DNA of 64,000 bases from Desmodus rotundus (GCF_022682495.2 NW_026527298.1:18949-82948), one strand, 5' to 3'. Counted from the first letter of the stretch, positions 12,832 to 24,599 are shown. Notes: generated by a model not told the origin, from the letters alone. Numbers and translations: made by a program.

Positions 12832-13592
12832 TACTATGTATACTATCTTGTCGTCTAGAAACAGTGACAGTTTTACTTCCTCCTTTCTAACTTGTATACA
12901 TTTTATTTCTTTTTCTTGTCTGATCGGGGTGGCTAGGGCTTCCAATACTATGTTAAATAGAAGTGGTGAAACCACTGAGGAAAACAGTGTGGAATTTCCT
13001 CAGAAAACTAAAAATGGAAATACCTTTTGACCCAGCAATTCTTCTGCTGGGATTATACCCCAAGAATCCTGAAACACCAATTTAAAAGAACCTATGCACT
13101 CACAGTTCATAGCAGCACAATTTACAATAACCAAGTTCTGGAAGCAACCTACGTGCCCATCAGTAAATGAATGGATCAAAAAACTATGGTACATTTACAT
13201 ATAGCAGAAACAAAGAAGGAGCTCCTACCCTTCATGACAGCATAGATAGAACTGGAGAGAATTATACTAAGTGAAATAAGCCAGGCCGTGAAAGACAAAT
13301 ACCATATGATCTCACCTATAAGTGGAACCTAATCAACAAAACAAAAAAACAAAGAAAGAAACAAAATATAACCAGAGACGTGGAAATAAAGAACAAATTA
13401 ACAGTAACCAGAGGGCAGAGGGGAGAGGGATAATGGGGGTGGGGAAATTGGAAGAGGTGAGGAACATATAAAAAGGACCGATGGAAAAAGCCAAAGGGGG
13501 GTAGAATCGGGAGTGGGAAGTGAGGATGGGTGGAGGGAGTGGTGGGGGAAAATGAAGACAACTGTACTTGAGCAACAATAAAAAAAAATGAA
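12832..13592 (+). mobile_element. L1 3' end with an inverted 5' piece
   Basis: 12,832-12,975 is ORF2 reverse-transcriptase sequence on the minus strand (region around FADD). 12,976-13,592 is the ORF2 C-terminal end, G-rich 3' UTR and poly(A) of the same subfamily on the plus strand. Head-to-head parts of one L1 are typical of 5' inversion during insertion, although roughly a kilobase or more of ORF2 is missing between the parts. Confidence 0.65.
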
Positions 13593-13834
13593 GGAGAAAT
13601 TCAAACCTAGATGAGGAATGCTGAATGACCGAAAACAAAGCTCATTATCTCCTCCTATACAGGAGAAAACAAAGAGAAGGTGGAAACAGGATAGTGAATT
13701 ATTATTTAAAAAAAGAGGAAAAAGGATGACAGATATCTTTGAAGAAGATTCCTATGAGGAGGAAACAGATTTTTTAAAATGTGAAGTGAAATCTTCCCTG
13801 AAAGTATAGGGAAGAAATGAATCACCAGGGGTAG
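13593..13834. other. Short non-coding stretch
   Basis: A-rich DNA with a 63-codon open frame (13,618-13,809) that shows no recognisable similarity. Confidence 0.35.
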
Positions 13835-15275
13835 GTGGGATACTGAGAGAATTATTTCAAGCCACAGAGACTAAATCCGTCAAGATCCTGACAAGAATAG
13901 GTCAATAACTATGAAAAACAAAACCATGGCCTACAAACTGGAAATGTTTAATATACAGTCCAATTTCCAAGAAAGGAGAGGCCAAGGAGTGCAGTTACTG
14001 TAGGACCATTGCTCTAACTTCTCACACAAGTAAGCAATGTTCAAGGTGGTGCGACAAAGGCTTCTGCCTGAGAGGGAGCAAGGAATGGCAGATGTTCAAG
14101 CCGGACTCAGAAAAGGAAGAGGTGCTCAAGAACTAATTACAAACACTTGTTGGACACTGGAGTGCTCCAAAGAATTTGAAAAAAATTGTCTATGTTTTAT
14201 AGACTAGTAAAGCCTTTGTGTGGATCATGAACAGCTATGAGTTGGGTGTGCCTCAAAGAAATGGGTGTGCCTCTCCCCTTATGGAGGCTGTAGAGAGGAG
14301 GCAGACAGAATATGGAGAGACAGAATGGTTTCCTCTAGGCAAAGGCATCAGACAAAGTGTGTTTTTTCTCCCTGTTTATTTAATCTGAACCCAGAACTGA
14401 TATACTTTATGAAAAACTGAGCTAGACTCAGAGGAAGGAGAAGTGAAAATTAGAAGAAATACCAGTTACTTAAGATATGAAGATGATGTACTTAACTGGC
14501 AGTGCTCTGAAATGACTTCTAATGAAAGTGAAGCAGAAAGTGTCAAAGCAGGACTACAGCTGAACACCAAGAAAACAAAACCATGACCACAGAAGAAGTA
14601 CACAACTTCAACACAGACAACGAAGACATTTAAATTGCTCACGATTTTGCTTACCTTGGCTCAGTCACCCATTCAAATCGAGACAGCAGCCAAGAAATGT
14701 CAGCCTTTCCAGAGAAGGCTGAAACTCAAAAGGGCAGCAATGGGAGAATTAGGGAGAGATCACTAAGAGCAAAGATGTGTCACTAAAAACCAAAGTTAAG
14801 GTCACACACACCCTCACATTCCCAATTGCGATGTATGGATGTGGAAGTCAGACAGTGAAGAAAGTTGATGAGAACAAAATTGCTTCCTTTGAAATAATGT
14901 GTCAGAGGAGAGCTCTACCGCTACCCTGGATCACAGGAAAAACAAGCAAACGGGTCCTGGAGCAAGTTAAGCCTGAAATGTTGCTACAGGCCAAAATGAC
15001 AAAACTGAAGCTGTCCTACCTCAGGCACATCATGAGAAGGCGGGCTCTTTGGAAAAGACAATAAAGCTGGGGGCGGGGGGAGGGAGAAAGATGTATCAGG
15101 AAAAGAGGATGAGCAAATATGGGGATGGATTGATTTCACAAAAGAAGCCAGAGGCACGAGTCTCCAGCAGCTGAGCAGGGCTGCTGAGGACAGGATGCAG
15201 TGAACATCACTCATTCACAGGGTCACAGGAGTCTTAGCTGACTCAACAGCACATAACACACACACATTATTGTTC
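13835..15275 (+). mobile_element. Decayed RTE (BovB-like) LINE, ORF2 remnant
   Basis: Translated piecewise, this stretch follows the RTE/BovB reverse transcriptase and C-terminal order: an RTIALTSHTSK-like segment (about 14,005), QAGLRKGRGAQELI (about 14,100), a KAFVWI-like segment (about 14,210), GKGIRQ (about 14,340), a Y-like DD motif near 14,480, then FPIAMYGCGSQTVKKVDENK at 14,817-14,876 and a KLSYLRHIMRR segment (about 15,005-15,045). The longest open piece is 14,777-15,064. Frames are repeatedly broken. The style is RTE rather than L1; assignment to the BovB branch is from memory of the family. Confidence 0.65.
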
Positions 15276-15279
15276 TGTT

Positions 15280-15470
15280 TTTAAATGGTTAATCTTTCTA
15301 GAAACAAAGATTGCCATAACAAATTACCACAAACTGGGTCAAAAATATATTCTCTCACAGCTCTGCAGGCCAGAAGTCTGAAATCAAGTCATCAGAACTG
15401 GACTGTCTCCCAGGGCCATCATCCAAGCCACTATACTTATAATACACACAAAGGAGTGTATAAAATATGT
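15280..15470 (+). repeat. Ancient interspersed repeat fragment
   Basis: Contains GCCATAACAAATTACCACAAACTGGG and CTCTCACAGCTCTGCAGGCC, a common pan-mammalian repeat. A fuller copy of the same family is at 37,186-37,565. Family name not certain. Confidence 0.5.
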
Positions 15471-15639
15471 ATGAATTGTTTCAAGAAAAGAAAATGAACA
15501 CTCACCACTTGGCCTAAGAAATAAAACATTATGAATACTGGAGAAGCCCACTTTGTCCATCCCTTTCTAAGCTTCTCCCCTGTTTATTCTCTCCCAGAAA
15601 CAATTCCCCTTCTCCATTTTTTATTTATCAATCTCTCGC

Positions 15640-16445
15640 TTTTTTTCATAGTTTTACCAAATATAAATCATCCTTAAACAATACAGTGTTATATTACATT
15701 AGTTTTGCCTGTTTTAAGCTTTATAAAAATAGAATCACACCATATGTATTCTTCTGTGATTTGGGTTTTTTCCACTTAGTATTATGTTTCTGCAATTATC
15801 CATGTTGATGCACGTGGCTATAATTCACTTTAATTCATGGATGAATATGTCATGTGAATGAATCCAGTTTATGGAAACACTACAGTCTATTTACTCATTC
15901 TATTGTTGATGGACATTTGGGGTTGTTTCATGATATTTTTATGTCTCCTGGTGTAAACTTGCAAGAACATCTTTAAGGTATACACATTTAGAAGGGATAT
16001 TGTTGAGTCAAATTAGCTCAGTAAAGACAAGCTTTTCCAACCATATCACACAATTTATAGTTTCTACTGTTGGTGTAAAGAGGTATGCATCCTCTCTATC
16101 AGTTGCTATTATCAGATACTTTTAGATGTTGCTGATTTGGTGGGTATCAGAATGGTGTCTCAATTTGATTATAATTTGCATTTCCCTGATTGCTAATGAA
16201 GTTAAATATTTTCACATGTTATTGGTCATTTATATTTTCTTTTCTGTGAAATGATAATTTGTGGTTTTTGCCCATTTTAACCCTGGCTTGTCTTTTTTGT
16301 TATTAATATTTTCCCCAAGGTCATGTTATTTTTTACTGTTGTTCAAGTACAGTTGTCTCCATTTTCCCCCACACACTCCTTCACACACACGCATTCCCAC
16401 GACTCAACCTCAGTCCTATTCCCCTTTGTGTTTGCCCATATGTTA
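15640..16445 (-). mobile_element. Old L1 3' end plus a short younger L1 3' tail
   Basis: 15,640-16,290 resembles degenerate L1 3' sequence on the minus strand. 16,325-16,445 is a short piece of the younger L1 3' UTR seen at 3,191-4,150 (TTCAAGTACAGTTGTCTCCA), also minus strand. Confidence 0.55.
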
Positions 16446-16726
16446 AACATTTTATTATTGATTTTGAAGAGTCTTATAATTAGATTTTTTAATACTTAAC
16501 TTTACGCCATCCAGGGGCTGTTTCTCTCTCACACCCTGACTTCTTTCTACCCATCTCCTTGAGATCAACAGAAAAGACATAAAGACAGAGAGAGATAAAA
16601 TGACATTGCTAATCCTCAAATTACAGGGAGTACATTTATATTTTTATAAGATTCCAAGGTCCAAACTCTCTGACTTTCCTTAAAACCAAGGCTGACTCAG
16701 AGTTGAAATATGGCACAGAAACTGCA
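16446..16726. other. Non-coding stretch, nothing recognised
   Basis: No feature recognised before the 5'-inverted L1. Confidence 0.35.
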
Positions 16727-18336
16727 TTTATTTTAGTGTATGGTGTAAGTTGGTGATCGAGTTTCATTTTTTTTTTCATGTAGCTGTCCAAATCTTCCAA
16801 CACCATTTGTCGAAGAGGCAATTTTTACTCCGTTTTATGCTTCTGCCCCCTTTGTCAAATATTAACTGACCATAGAGACTTGGGTTTATTTCTGGGCTCT
16901 CTGTTCTGTTCCATCAATTCATGTGTCTGTTCTTATGCCAGTACCAGGCTGTTTTGATTACACTAGCCTTGTAATACAGTTTGATATCAGGTATTGTGAT
17001 CCCTCCTAGTTTGTTCTTCTTTCTCAAAATTGCTGCAGCTATTCAGGGTCTTTTATGGTTCCACATAAGTTTTTGAAATGTTTGTTCTATGTCTGTGAAA
17101 TATGTCATTGGTACTTTAATAGGGGTTGCATTGAATCTATAAATTGCGTTGGGTATATATAAGTTGTGACAACATAAAAGTCCTAGAGGAAAACATAGGC
17201 AGGAAAATCTCAGATATTCTACACAGCAGTATTTTCACTGGTATGTCCCCTAGAGCAAGGGGCATAAAGGAAAAATAAATAAATAAATGGGACCTCATCA
17301 AAATAAAATGCTTCTACATGGCCAAAGAAAACAGCATTAAAATGAAAAGAGAACCAACTGTATGGAAAACGTATTTGCCAATGATACCTCAAACAAGGGT
17401 TTGATCTCCAAAATATATAAAGAACTCACACAAATCCACCACAGGAAGACAAACAACTGATTTAAAACATGGGCAAAGGACTTGAACAGACACTTCTCCA
17501 AGGAGGACATAAAGACGGTCTTCAGACATGAAAAAATGCTCAGCATCACTAGTCATCAGAGAAATGCAAATTAAAACCACAATGAGATACAACTTCACAC
17601 CAGTCAGAATGGTCATCATAAACGAAGCAACAAAGAAGTGTTGGAGAGGATGTGGAGAAAAGGGAACCCTAGTGCATTCTTGGTGGAATTGCAGACTGGT
17701 GTAGCAACTGTGGAAAACAGTATGGAATTTCCTCAGAAAACTAAAAATGGAACTGCCTTTTGACCTGGCAATTCCACTGCTGGGATTTTATCCTAAGAAC
17801 CCTGAAATACCAATACCTATAAGAACCTATGCACCCCAGTGTTCATAGCAGCACAATTTACAATATCCAAGTGCTGGAAGCAACCTAAGTGCCCATCAGT
17901 AAATGAATGGATCAAAAATCATGGTACAGTTACACAATGGAATACTACACAGCAGAGAGAAAGAAGCAGCTCCTACCCTTTTTGACGGCATGGTTGGAAC
18001 TGGAGAGCATTATGCTAAGTGAAATAAGCCAGGAGGTATAGGACAAATACCATATGATCTCACCTTTAACAGGAACCTAATCAACAAAACAAGCATTCAA
18101 GCAAAATATAACCAAAGACACTGAAATTGAGAACAGGCTGACAGTGACCATAGGGGAGAGGGGTGAGGATTATAGGGGGAAAAGGTGATGGGTTTGCAGG
18201 AACAATTATAAAGGACACATGGACAATAACAAGGAGGGGGTAGAAACAGAGGAGGGAGGTGTGGAGTGCTGGGGTGGTAGAGAGGGATGGGGGGGAAAAG
18301 GCAGAAAACTGTAGTTGAACCACAATAAAAAATGTT
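16727..18336 (+). mobile_element. 5'-inverted L1 (twin-priming structure)
   Basis: 16,727-17,160 is L1 ORF2 sequence on the minus strand whose L1-downstream end (ACACCATACACTA, minus strand, at the left edge) is almost contiguous in an L1 with the start of the plus-strand part at 17,163 (GTGACAACATAAAAGTCC). The plus part runs through the ORF2 C-terminal region, the G-rich 3' UTR and an ACAATAAAAAA tail at about 18,320-18,336. The frames are broken. Confidence 0.8.
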
Positions 18337-18675
18337 AATTTTTTTTTAAACTAACACCTTGTCAGCTAAATTCCAACCTGAGGGTCATGCCAGGGTCAGT
18401 CTCCATGACTTATGTCTTTCTCTTGATTATGGTCATATTTTCTCTATCTTCATGTGCCTAGAAATTTTGGATTTTATCCTGAATAGTTAGAGTGATACCC
18501 TGTAGAGACACTGGATTCGGTTATATTCTTTTGAAGAATATTGATTTTTGTTTTGTTTTGTTTCAGGGAGTTCACTTGACTAAGATCAAATGCTCAACTC
18601 TGAAATCTTATTTCAGTTCTTTTGGTCTTATTTGGCACCGTGGAGGTTTCTAGCATATTGGTAGTTCAGTTATCA
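18337..18675. other. Non-coding stretch, nothing recognised
   Basis: Intergenic DNA between two L1 tails. No gene signal. Confidence 0.4.
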
Positions 18676-18830
18676 GTAGAAAGGACACATGGACAAAGCC
18701 AAAGGGGGTAGGATTGAGGGTGGGATGTGGGGATGGATGGGGTAAGAGGAATGGTGGGGGGAAATGGAGGAAACTGTCCTTGAACAACAATCAATCAATC
18801 AATCAATCAATCAATGAAAAGAAAAAGAAA
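18676..18830 (+). mobile_element. L1 3'-UTR fragment with a (CAAT)n tail
   Basis: GGACACATGGACAAAGCC at 18,683 and the G-rich run match the 3' UTR of the L1 copies nearby. The tail has become a CAAT microsatellite at about 18,788-18,815. Confidence 0.75.
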
Positions 18831-19839
18831 TTTGGACAGAGTTTATACATAGAATTTAGGGGTCCCAACACCCACCCCCAGCTCTCTCAATTTTGAGATT
18901 CTACCACCACTATCACCAGGCGCTATAATTGTCCTGGTCTCTGTCCTCTGATTCTTCAAGTCAGAAAACCACAAAGTTTTTACTTGGGTTTTAGCCATAC
19001 CCAAGGCACTGTCCAGGGCCTCCCTTTAGGCCCAAAGCTATAATAAGCAGGAAATTCCCTTCTTCCAACCCCTTTTAGTATCTGACCGATTTTGTTCATC
19101 CAACAGTAATTCCAGGGTATTGGTTTTTTAAAGATATTTTAGTCTCAGTTTATGGCTGTTATTTTCAGGATACTTGATCAATCGGAGTTACTCAGTCTCT
19201 ACCAGAATCAGAAGCTCCTCAGACAACTGCCAGAATATGACTCCTCTACCCTCATACAAAAATCCTTTCTCCTTTGAGTCTGTATCCTTCATCCCTGTTA
19301 TCTACCAAACTTGTCCCCTCCACCCCCAAGTCCTGCCATTTTCATGGGTAAGAAGCACTTCAGTGGTCATGGACATGAGTTGTCCAGACAAGTCGAAAGT
19401 ACCTTGACTTTCTTGTTTTCTTTGGCCCTCTCCTTCACGCCATTTTAGCCAAGACTCCAACAGTCTCACTGTAATCCTGATCACCCTGCAATCTGAAAGA
19501 CAAACATTTTACTCTGACCACAATTCTTCAATCCCTTGTTCTCCCAGCTCCCTCACCACCTCATTGCCACTGGCCTGGACAGCAGCACTGGTTAAGCAGG
19601 TCATCAGTTAATGTTCCAAGAAATGAAGAAATGATAGAAGGTCAAGTTTGCCTCCAGTTAACTCCAGTTAAGAGAATGTTAATGAAAGCATTTTGGAATC
19701 TTTTGTATCAGGCTTATAGGGAAGGTTTTCAAGAACAACAAAATGTCAGGGACAGTTTCCTTATATTTCATAAAGAGAAAAGGCAGGGCTTGGCAGTCCA
19801 CAGTGTGGGTGAAATTGACAGTCACACAAGGACGTGTCA
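18831..19839. other. Intergenic DNA, no gene seen
   Basis: Mixed-composition sequence with a few short open frames (for example 19,174-19,407) that show no recognisable domain. No repeat was confidently named. Confidence 0.4.
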
Positions 19840-20040
19840 GGCTCTACCCTTGGCTGTACAACCCAAAGCAACTTATTTCCCACTCTTTGGGAGTTACTTA
19901 ACTCAACTGCTAAATGGGAATGATAAAACCAACCTCACAGACTTGTAGTGAAGAGTTTAACAGGACTGTGCTCGGAAAAACTTCACACAGTTAGGTAACA
20001 TGCCCAATGAATGACATCACTAGCAGTATTATTTACATTT
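19840..20040 (+). repeat. MIR SINE fragment
   Basis: GTTACTTAACTCAACTGCTAAATGGGAATGATAAAACCAACCTCACAGACTTG-type order at 19,891-19,945 matches the MIR core, followed by a MIR-like 3' part. Diverged. Confidence 0.55.
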
Positions 20041-20639
20041 AAAACAGGAAAGTTTACTAAAGATCCTGATTTGGAGATGTTTTGGAAAGAGTTAAAGAGG
20101 GTAGTTTCATAACACTGTGAATGTTCTAAAGGTAACTGAACTGTTTTGCTTTAAAATGCTTAATTTTATGTTATGTGAATTTGCCATAAAAAAAGATTCT
20201 CATTTGGAACAGGGTCATAAATTTCAGGCACACTTCTGAGCATGAGCCAAGTTTTTCCTGAGACTTTTGAGTCAGGCTGGAGAGTAGAGGATGGAACATT
20301 GATTGATGAGGTTGGTGGAGGGGGCAGGATGTAGCTGTCAAATATGTTTGTTCTGTTTCCTCCATCTCACATGTCCAAGACTTGGCTTGTGGGCCTCTGC
20401 CTGAACTTTCCTCCTCTGTTCCCCTACTTGGTGAACTCATCCCACAAGATCCAGTTCAAATAACACCTCTTGTAAAAAGTCTTCCCAGTCCTCAACCTAA
20501 AGTAGTATATTGTCACTAATAATTACTAATTAATACTAATAATGAATTTAATTCGGACTTTAATTTATTCGGGTCTGCTCTTCCACTAAGAAATCCCTAA
20601 GAACAAGAACTGTGCCTAGTTCACCATGTCCAAAGCTGA
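20041..20639. other. Intergenic DNA, no gene seen
   Basis: No coding frame with recognisable similarity. 20,515-20,570 is a local run of ACTAAT/TAATACT-like units. Confidence 0.4.
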
Positions 20640-21620
20640 ACTCATTATCTGCCTCAAACCCGCTCCTGATCTGTGTCTCCAAAACAGTAAATGACACTTC
20701 CATCTATCCTGCCCACTGGACTCCTCCCTCTCCCCCTTACCTCCATACAACCAAGTAAGAATTCCTTCTTCCTTCTACATCATTCTCCAATTCACTTTGG
20801 CCTCCCCTTGCTCATGGCCTCATCTCCTCTCTTACCTATAGCCGCCACTTCCAAATCTCTCAGCTTATGGCCTCATCTTCCCCAGAAATATTTCTTCCTG
20901 TGCTTAAAACCCTTCTGTGGCTTCCTACTGCTTCCAGACAGAATACCAACTCCCCACCAAGCTGCATAAGGCTCCATATGGTCTGACTTCTGCTGATGGC
21001 TCCAGTTTCAAGGGTCAACAGGGCCCCAGACCTCTACTCTAAGAGCGCTCACCATCCTCTTTGGGGCTCTTACCTATTTATACAAGTTTATTCCTCTGCC
21101 TGCAACTCTCCCTCACAATGCTCTCTATCCTTCCATTGAAAATCCTTGTTGGCCCTTTAGAGGCTTACCCTGAACCTGCAAGGTTGACCAGGTGCCATTT
21201 CTGGGTTTCACAGTTCCCTGTGTCCCCCTTCCTGGCCCTTACCCATTTGTTTGTGTCCCCCTCTTCTGCCATGACCCCTCTGCCAAGGTGCCCCACCCAA
21301 GCCCTGAGCCCTCTACCTGTGCCCTCCCCTCCCACCCTGAGTCTGCTGCCTATGCCCACTATCCTGCCCTGATCCTTTTGTCTGTGCACCCTTAACCCAC
21401 GCTGACCTCTCTGCCTGGGCCTTCTCATCCCAGCACTATACATTCTAAGCTGTCATTGTCTTGTGACTGGTCTGTCTCCCCTCTGGAGTGAAAGCTGCAT
21501 AAGGTCAGGGCCCAGGACTGTCTTGGTCACCCCTGTGTCCTCAGCATCACCCACCACAGGCTAGCAAAAGTAGAGGGTTCAGTGAAAACTGGTTGAATGA
21601 CTGTTAAATTTGTTGAATGG
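20640..21620 (+). mobile_element. L2 LINE remnant
   Basis: Old L2-like order: CTTCTGTGGCTTCCTACTGC (about 20,913), CCATATGGTCTGACTTCTGC (about 20,975), a pyrimidine-rich C-terminal stretch, and the L2 3' end near 21,480-21,610 (AGTGAAAGCTGCATAAGGTCAGG ... GTTGAATG). The long proline-rich open frames in this stretch come from CT-rich L2 sequence and are not genes. Confidence 0.6.
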
Positions 21621-22535
21621 CTTAGGAGTCTGGTGGAGGGGGGGTGATACCATGGGAGGGAGAATTTTCTGAGAGGGTACTTAAATTGATCCAATGGGAG
21701 TGACTTACTTTGGAATGCCGTTAACAAGTACCTGTTTTATGGAGGCTCCTCCTTCCTAGTGTTAGCCTTGAAAACTGGGGGAGGTAAATACTCTGAAACA
21801 TAAGGAACTACTTGTTTTGGTTTTTTTAAAAGATTTTTCTTTTAATAGGCCACAAGATATCTTGATTGCATATTTTCCAAAGTTCTTTTCTAGCCACATC
21901 TCCCAACCCTTCCAAAAGATTTCATCAGTCTTTACAATGCAATAAAAGATGCAGGATTATAGTTCTGTCCACCTTCTCTTTTTGAAAGCAGTGTAATCCT
22001 AATGACTTTAATGGTCATATATTCTTATCTAATAAGGAAAAACATTTTCAAGTATCAGAAACCCGGTTTTGAAACATTTGCATTAATTTTAAACTGAAAT
22101 CAGCATTTTGTGGGGTTTTAAAAAGGGAGCAGTTTGAACTCACAACTTGCTGACAAACACGTTTCTGCGGAGGGGAGGGGAGGAGATAGAGGGAGCGTGA
22201 AGGCTGCACTGCTCCATTGGCCCCAAAGCGCTAATTTCACAAAGGGATACATCAAAAGCAAACATGCAATGGTGGTTTTAAAACTTTTACTGCAATGTAA
22301 CAAGGAAGTAAACAGTAATTAGACACCTACCAATTTTCCTCCCAAACAAACCAAAAAATGTAAACAGGAAAATAACTCTGCCTATACTTATAGAGCTTCT
22401 CAAATCATGTTAGAAATGTCTCACATTCAATGATCAAGAGACTTGAAAATAGCAGTAATTATTTTCATTTTAAGAAAAGGATCCCCCTTCTTCCCTCCCC
22501 CACCCCAAGTATTTAACATGAAAGAATGGGCTTTT
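21621..22535. other. Intergenic DNA, no gene seen
   Basis: Single-copy-looking DNA between L2 and HAL1. No exon-like structure with family similarity was found. Confidence 0.4.
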
Positions 22536-24300
22536 TAAAAAATATATATTTATTGATTATGCTATTACAGTTGTCCCATTCCCCCACCCAACTCCACTCC
22601 ATCCTGCCAACCCCCTCCCTCCCACATTTCCCCCCTATAGTTCATGTCCATGGGTCATGTATATAAGTTCTTTGGCTTCTACATTTCCTGTACTATTCTT
22701 ACCCTCCCCCTGTCTATTTTCTACCTACCATTTATGCTACTTATTCTCTGTACCTTTCCCCCCTCTCCCCCTCCCACTCCCCTATTGACAACCCTCCATG
22801 TGATCTCCATTTCTGTGATTCTGTTTCTGTTCTAGTTGTTTGCTTAGTTTTCTTTTGTTTTGGTTTTAGGTGTGGTCATTAATAACTGTGAGTTTGCTGT
22901 CATTTTTACTGTTCCTATTTTTTATCTTCTTTTGCTTAGGTAACTCCCTTTAACATTTCATACAATAAGGGCTTGGTGATGATGAACTTCTTTAACTTGA
23001 CCTTATCTGAGAAGCACTTTATCTTCCCTTCCATTCTAAATGATAGCTTTGCTGGATACAGTAATCTTGGATGTAGGTCCTTACATTTAATCTTGGGTAA
23101 TGTAATTATGATGTGCCTTGGTGTGTTCCTCCTTGGGTCTAGCTTCTTTGGGACTCTCTGAGCTTCCTGGACTTCCTGGAAGTCTGTTTCCTTTGCCAGA
23201 TTAGGGAAGTTCTCCTTCATTATTTGTTCAAATAAGTTTTCCATTTTTTGTTCTTCTTCTTCTCCTTCTGGCACCCCTATAATTCGGATGTTGGAACGTT
23301 TCAAGATGTCCTGGAGGTTCCTAAGCCTCTCCTCATCTTTCCGAATTCTTGTTTCTTCATTCTTTTCTGGTTGGATGTTTGTTTCTTCCTTCTGGTCCTC
23401 ACCATTGATTTGAGTCCCAGTTTCCTTTGCATCACTATTGGTTCCCTGTACATTTTCCTTTGTTTCTCTTAGCATAGGCTTCATTTTTACATCTACTTTT
23501 CGAACAGATTCAACCAACTCTGTGAGCATATTGATAACCAGTGCTTTGAACTGTGCATCTGATAGGTTAGCTATCTCTTCCTCGCTTAGTTGTATTTTTT
23601 CTGGAGCTTTGAAGTGTTCTGTCATTTGGGCCATTTTTTTTTTGTCTTGGCGTGTCTGTTACTTAAAGGGGCGGAGCCTTAGGTGTTCCCTGGGGCTGGG
23701 TAACTCTGGTTGCTGTGCTGTGACACTGTATGTGGGGGAGGGGCAAAGAGGGAGCAATGCTGCCCGCCCCACTCTCCAGCGGATTTCAGCCACTCCCTCT
23801 GCTACCCACAATCAAGTTGGGCCTCTCTGGTGGGCTCCCGAGTGGGTGGGCTTGTGTACACTCTAGGCCCCTGTGGGTCTCTCCAACGACCTCTCCTGTG
23901 AGGCTGGGAGTTTCTCCTGCTGCCGCCCCTACCCCCATGGGCGCTTTCAATCAGAGGTTGAGGCTTTATTTCCCCGTGTTGGAGCCCTGGGTTACGCAGT
24001 CTGCTTTGCTCCCCACTGTTCGTCCCAGTTTATCTGTGCGCGAATGTGGGGCCGCAGGGTCTGCTAGTGGTCAGACTGCCTGCCCCGTTTGTGCCACACT
24101 CTGCCAGTCTCGGTCCTGCCACTGCCACGAGAGTCCTATCCGCCCCGGTGCCCGTCTCCGCCCCTCCTACCGGTCTGGATGGATGCTTCCCCTTTATCTA
24201 CATGGTGTCGGAAGTCCTTGCCGTTCGATTTTCTGTCAGGTCTGGTTTTGGGAGGAGACGCAGTGTGTTACCTACGCCGCCATCTTGGTTCTCCCAAGAT
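22536..24300 (-). mobile_element. Full-length young HAL1
   Basis: Minus strand. The 5' end is at about 24,290 (CCAAGATGGCGGCG), with a GC-rich, CpG-bearing 5' UTR from about 24,290 to 23,635. An uninterrupted ORF1 is at 23,634-22,936. A roughly 400-bp 3' region follows, then an A/T tail near 22,536-22,560. There is no ORF2. It is the best preserved of the HAL1 copies in the window, and its 5' end abuts the left edge of the 23-kb duplicated unit. Confidence 0.85.
22936..23634 (-). CDS. HAL1 ORF1 protein with an internal in-frame deletion
   Basis: Open frame of 232 codons starting MAQMTEHFKAPEK and ending LLYEMLKGVT, the natural end seen in the sister copies. ORF1 proteins of L1 elements are RNA-binding chaperones: an N-terminal coiled coil, a central RRM-like domain (here around residues 105-180, with IRIIGVPEGEEEE) and a C-terminal domain. 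Compared with the ORF1 pieces at 11,120-11,599 and 33,117-33,407, about 50 residues are missing after LPKIK, where the sequence jumps to CKDLHPRLLYP. The lost part carries the KDKERILKAAREK and PIRLSADFS segments, so the C-terminal domain is incomplete. The frame survives the deletion. It is a transposon gene, not a host gene; whether it is translated is unknown. Confidence 0.7.
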   Translation of the reverse strand: MAQMTEHFKAPEKIQLSEEEIANLSDAQFKALVINMLTELVESVRKVDVKMKPMLRETKENVQGTNSDAKETGTQINGEDQKEETNIQPEKNEETRIRKDEERLRNLQDILKRSNIRIIGVPEGEEEEQKMENLFEQIMKENFPNLAKETDFQEVQEAQRVPKKLDPRRNTPRHIIITLPKIKCKDLHPRLLYPAKLSFRMEGKIKCFSDKVKLKKFIITKPLLYEMLKGVT

Positions 24301-24371
24301 TGAGATTTTTAACTGCAGCCATTGAAAAATTTACTTTGCTGCAGAGTTGTGTTTTCCCACATTCCATTTTT

Positions 24372-24556
24372 TTTAAAGATTTCATTTATTTATTGTTAGA
24401 GAGAGAGGAAGGGAGGGAGAAAGAGAAGGAGTGAAAAAGATCAATGTGTAGTTGACTGTCCCACATGCCCCATGGGGACCTGGCCTGAGAATCCAACCAG
24501 CGACCTTTTGGTTCACAGGGCAGCACTCAATCCACTGAGCCACACCAGGCAGCGTG
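24372..24556 (-). mobile_element. VES-type SINE (copy A)
   Basis: Minus-strand VES with head at CAGTGGATTGAGTGCTGCCC (about 24,540-24,520) and a GA-rich tract near 24,400-24,440. Its counterpart is at 47,497-47,679. Confidence 0.8.
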
Positions 24557-24599
24557 CATTTGGCTAAATTATACTATGATGAATGTATTCCCTTATTGA

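Noticed and set aside
20691..21443. Overlapping proline/leucine-rich open frames
   Set aside because: They come from pyrimidine-rich L2 sequence. No domain is present and similar frames occur on both strands.
23730..24434. 234-codon plus-strand open frame
   Set aside because: It is antisense to the GC-rich 5' UTR of the HAL1 at 22,536-24,300 and runs across the element edge into a SINE. Composition, not selection, explains it.
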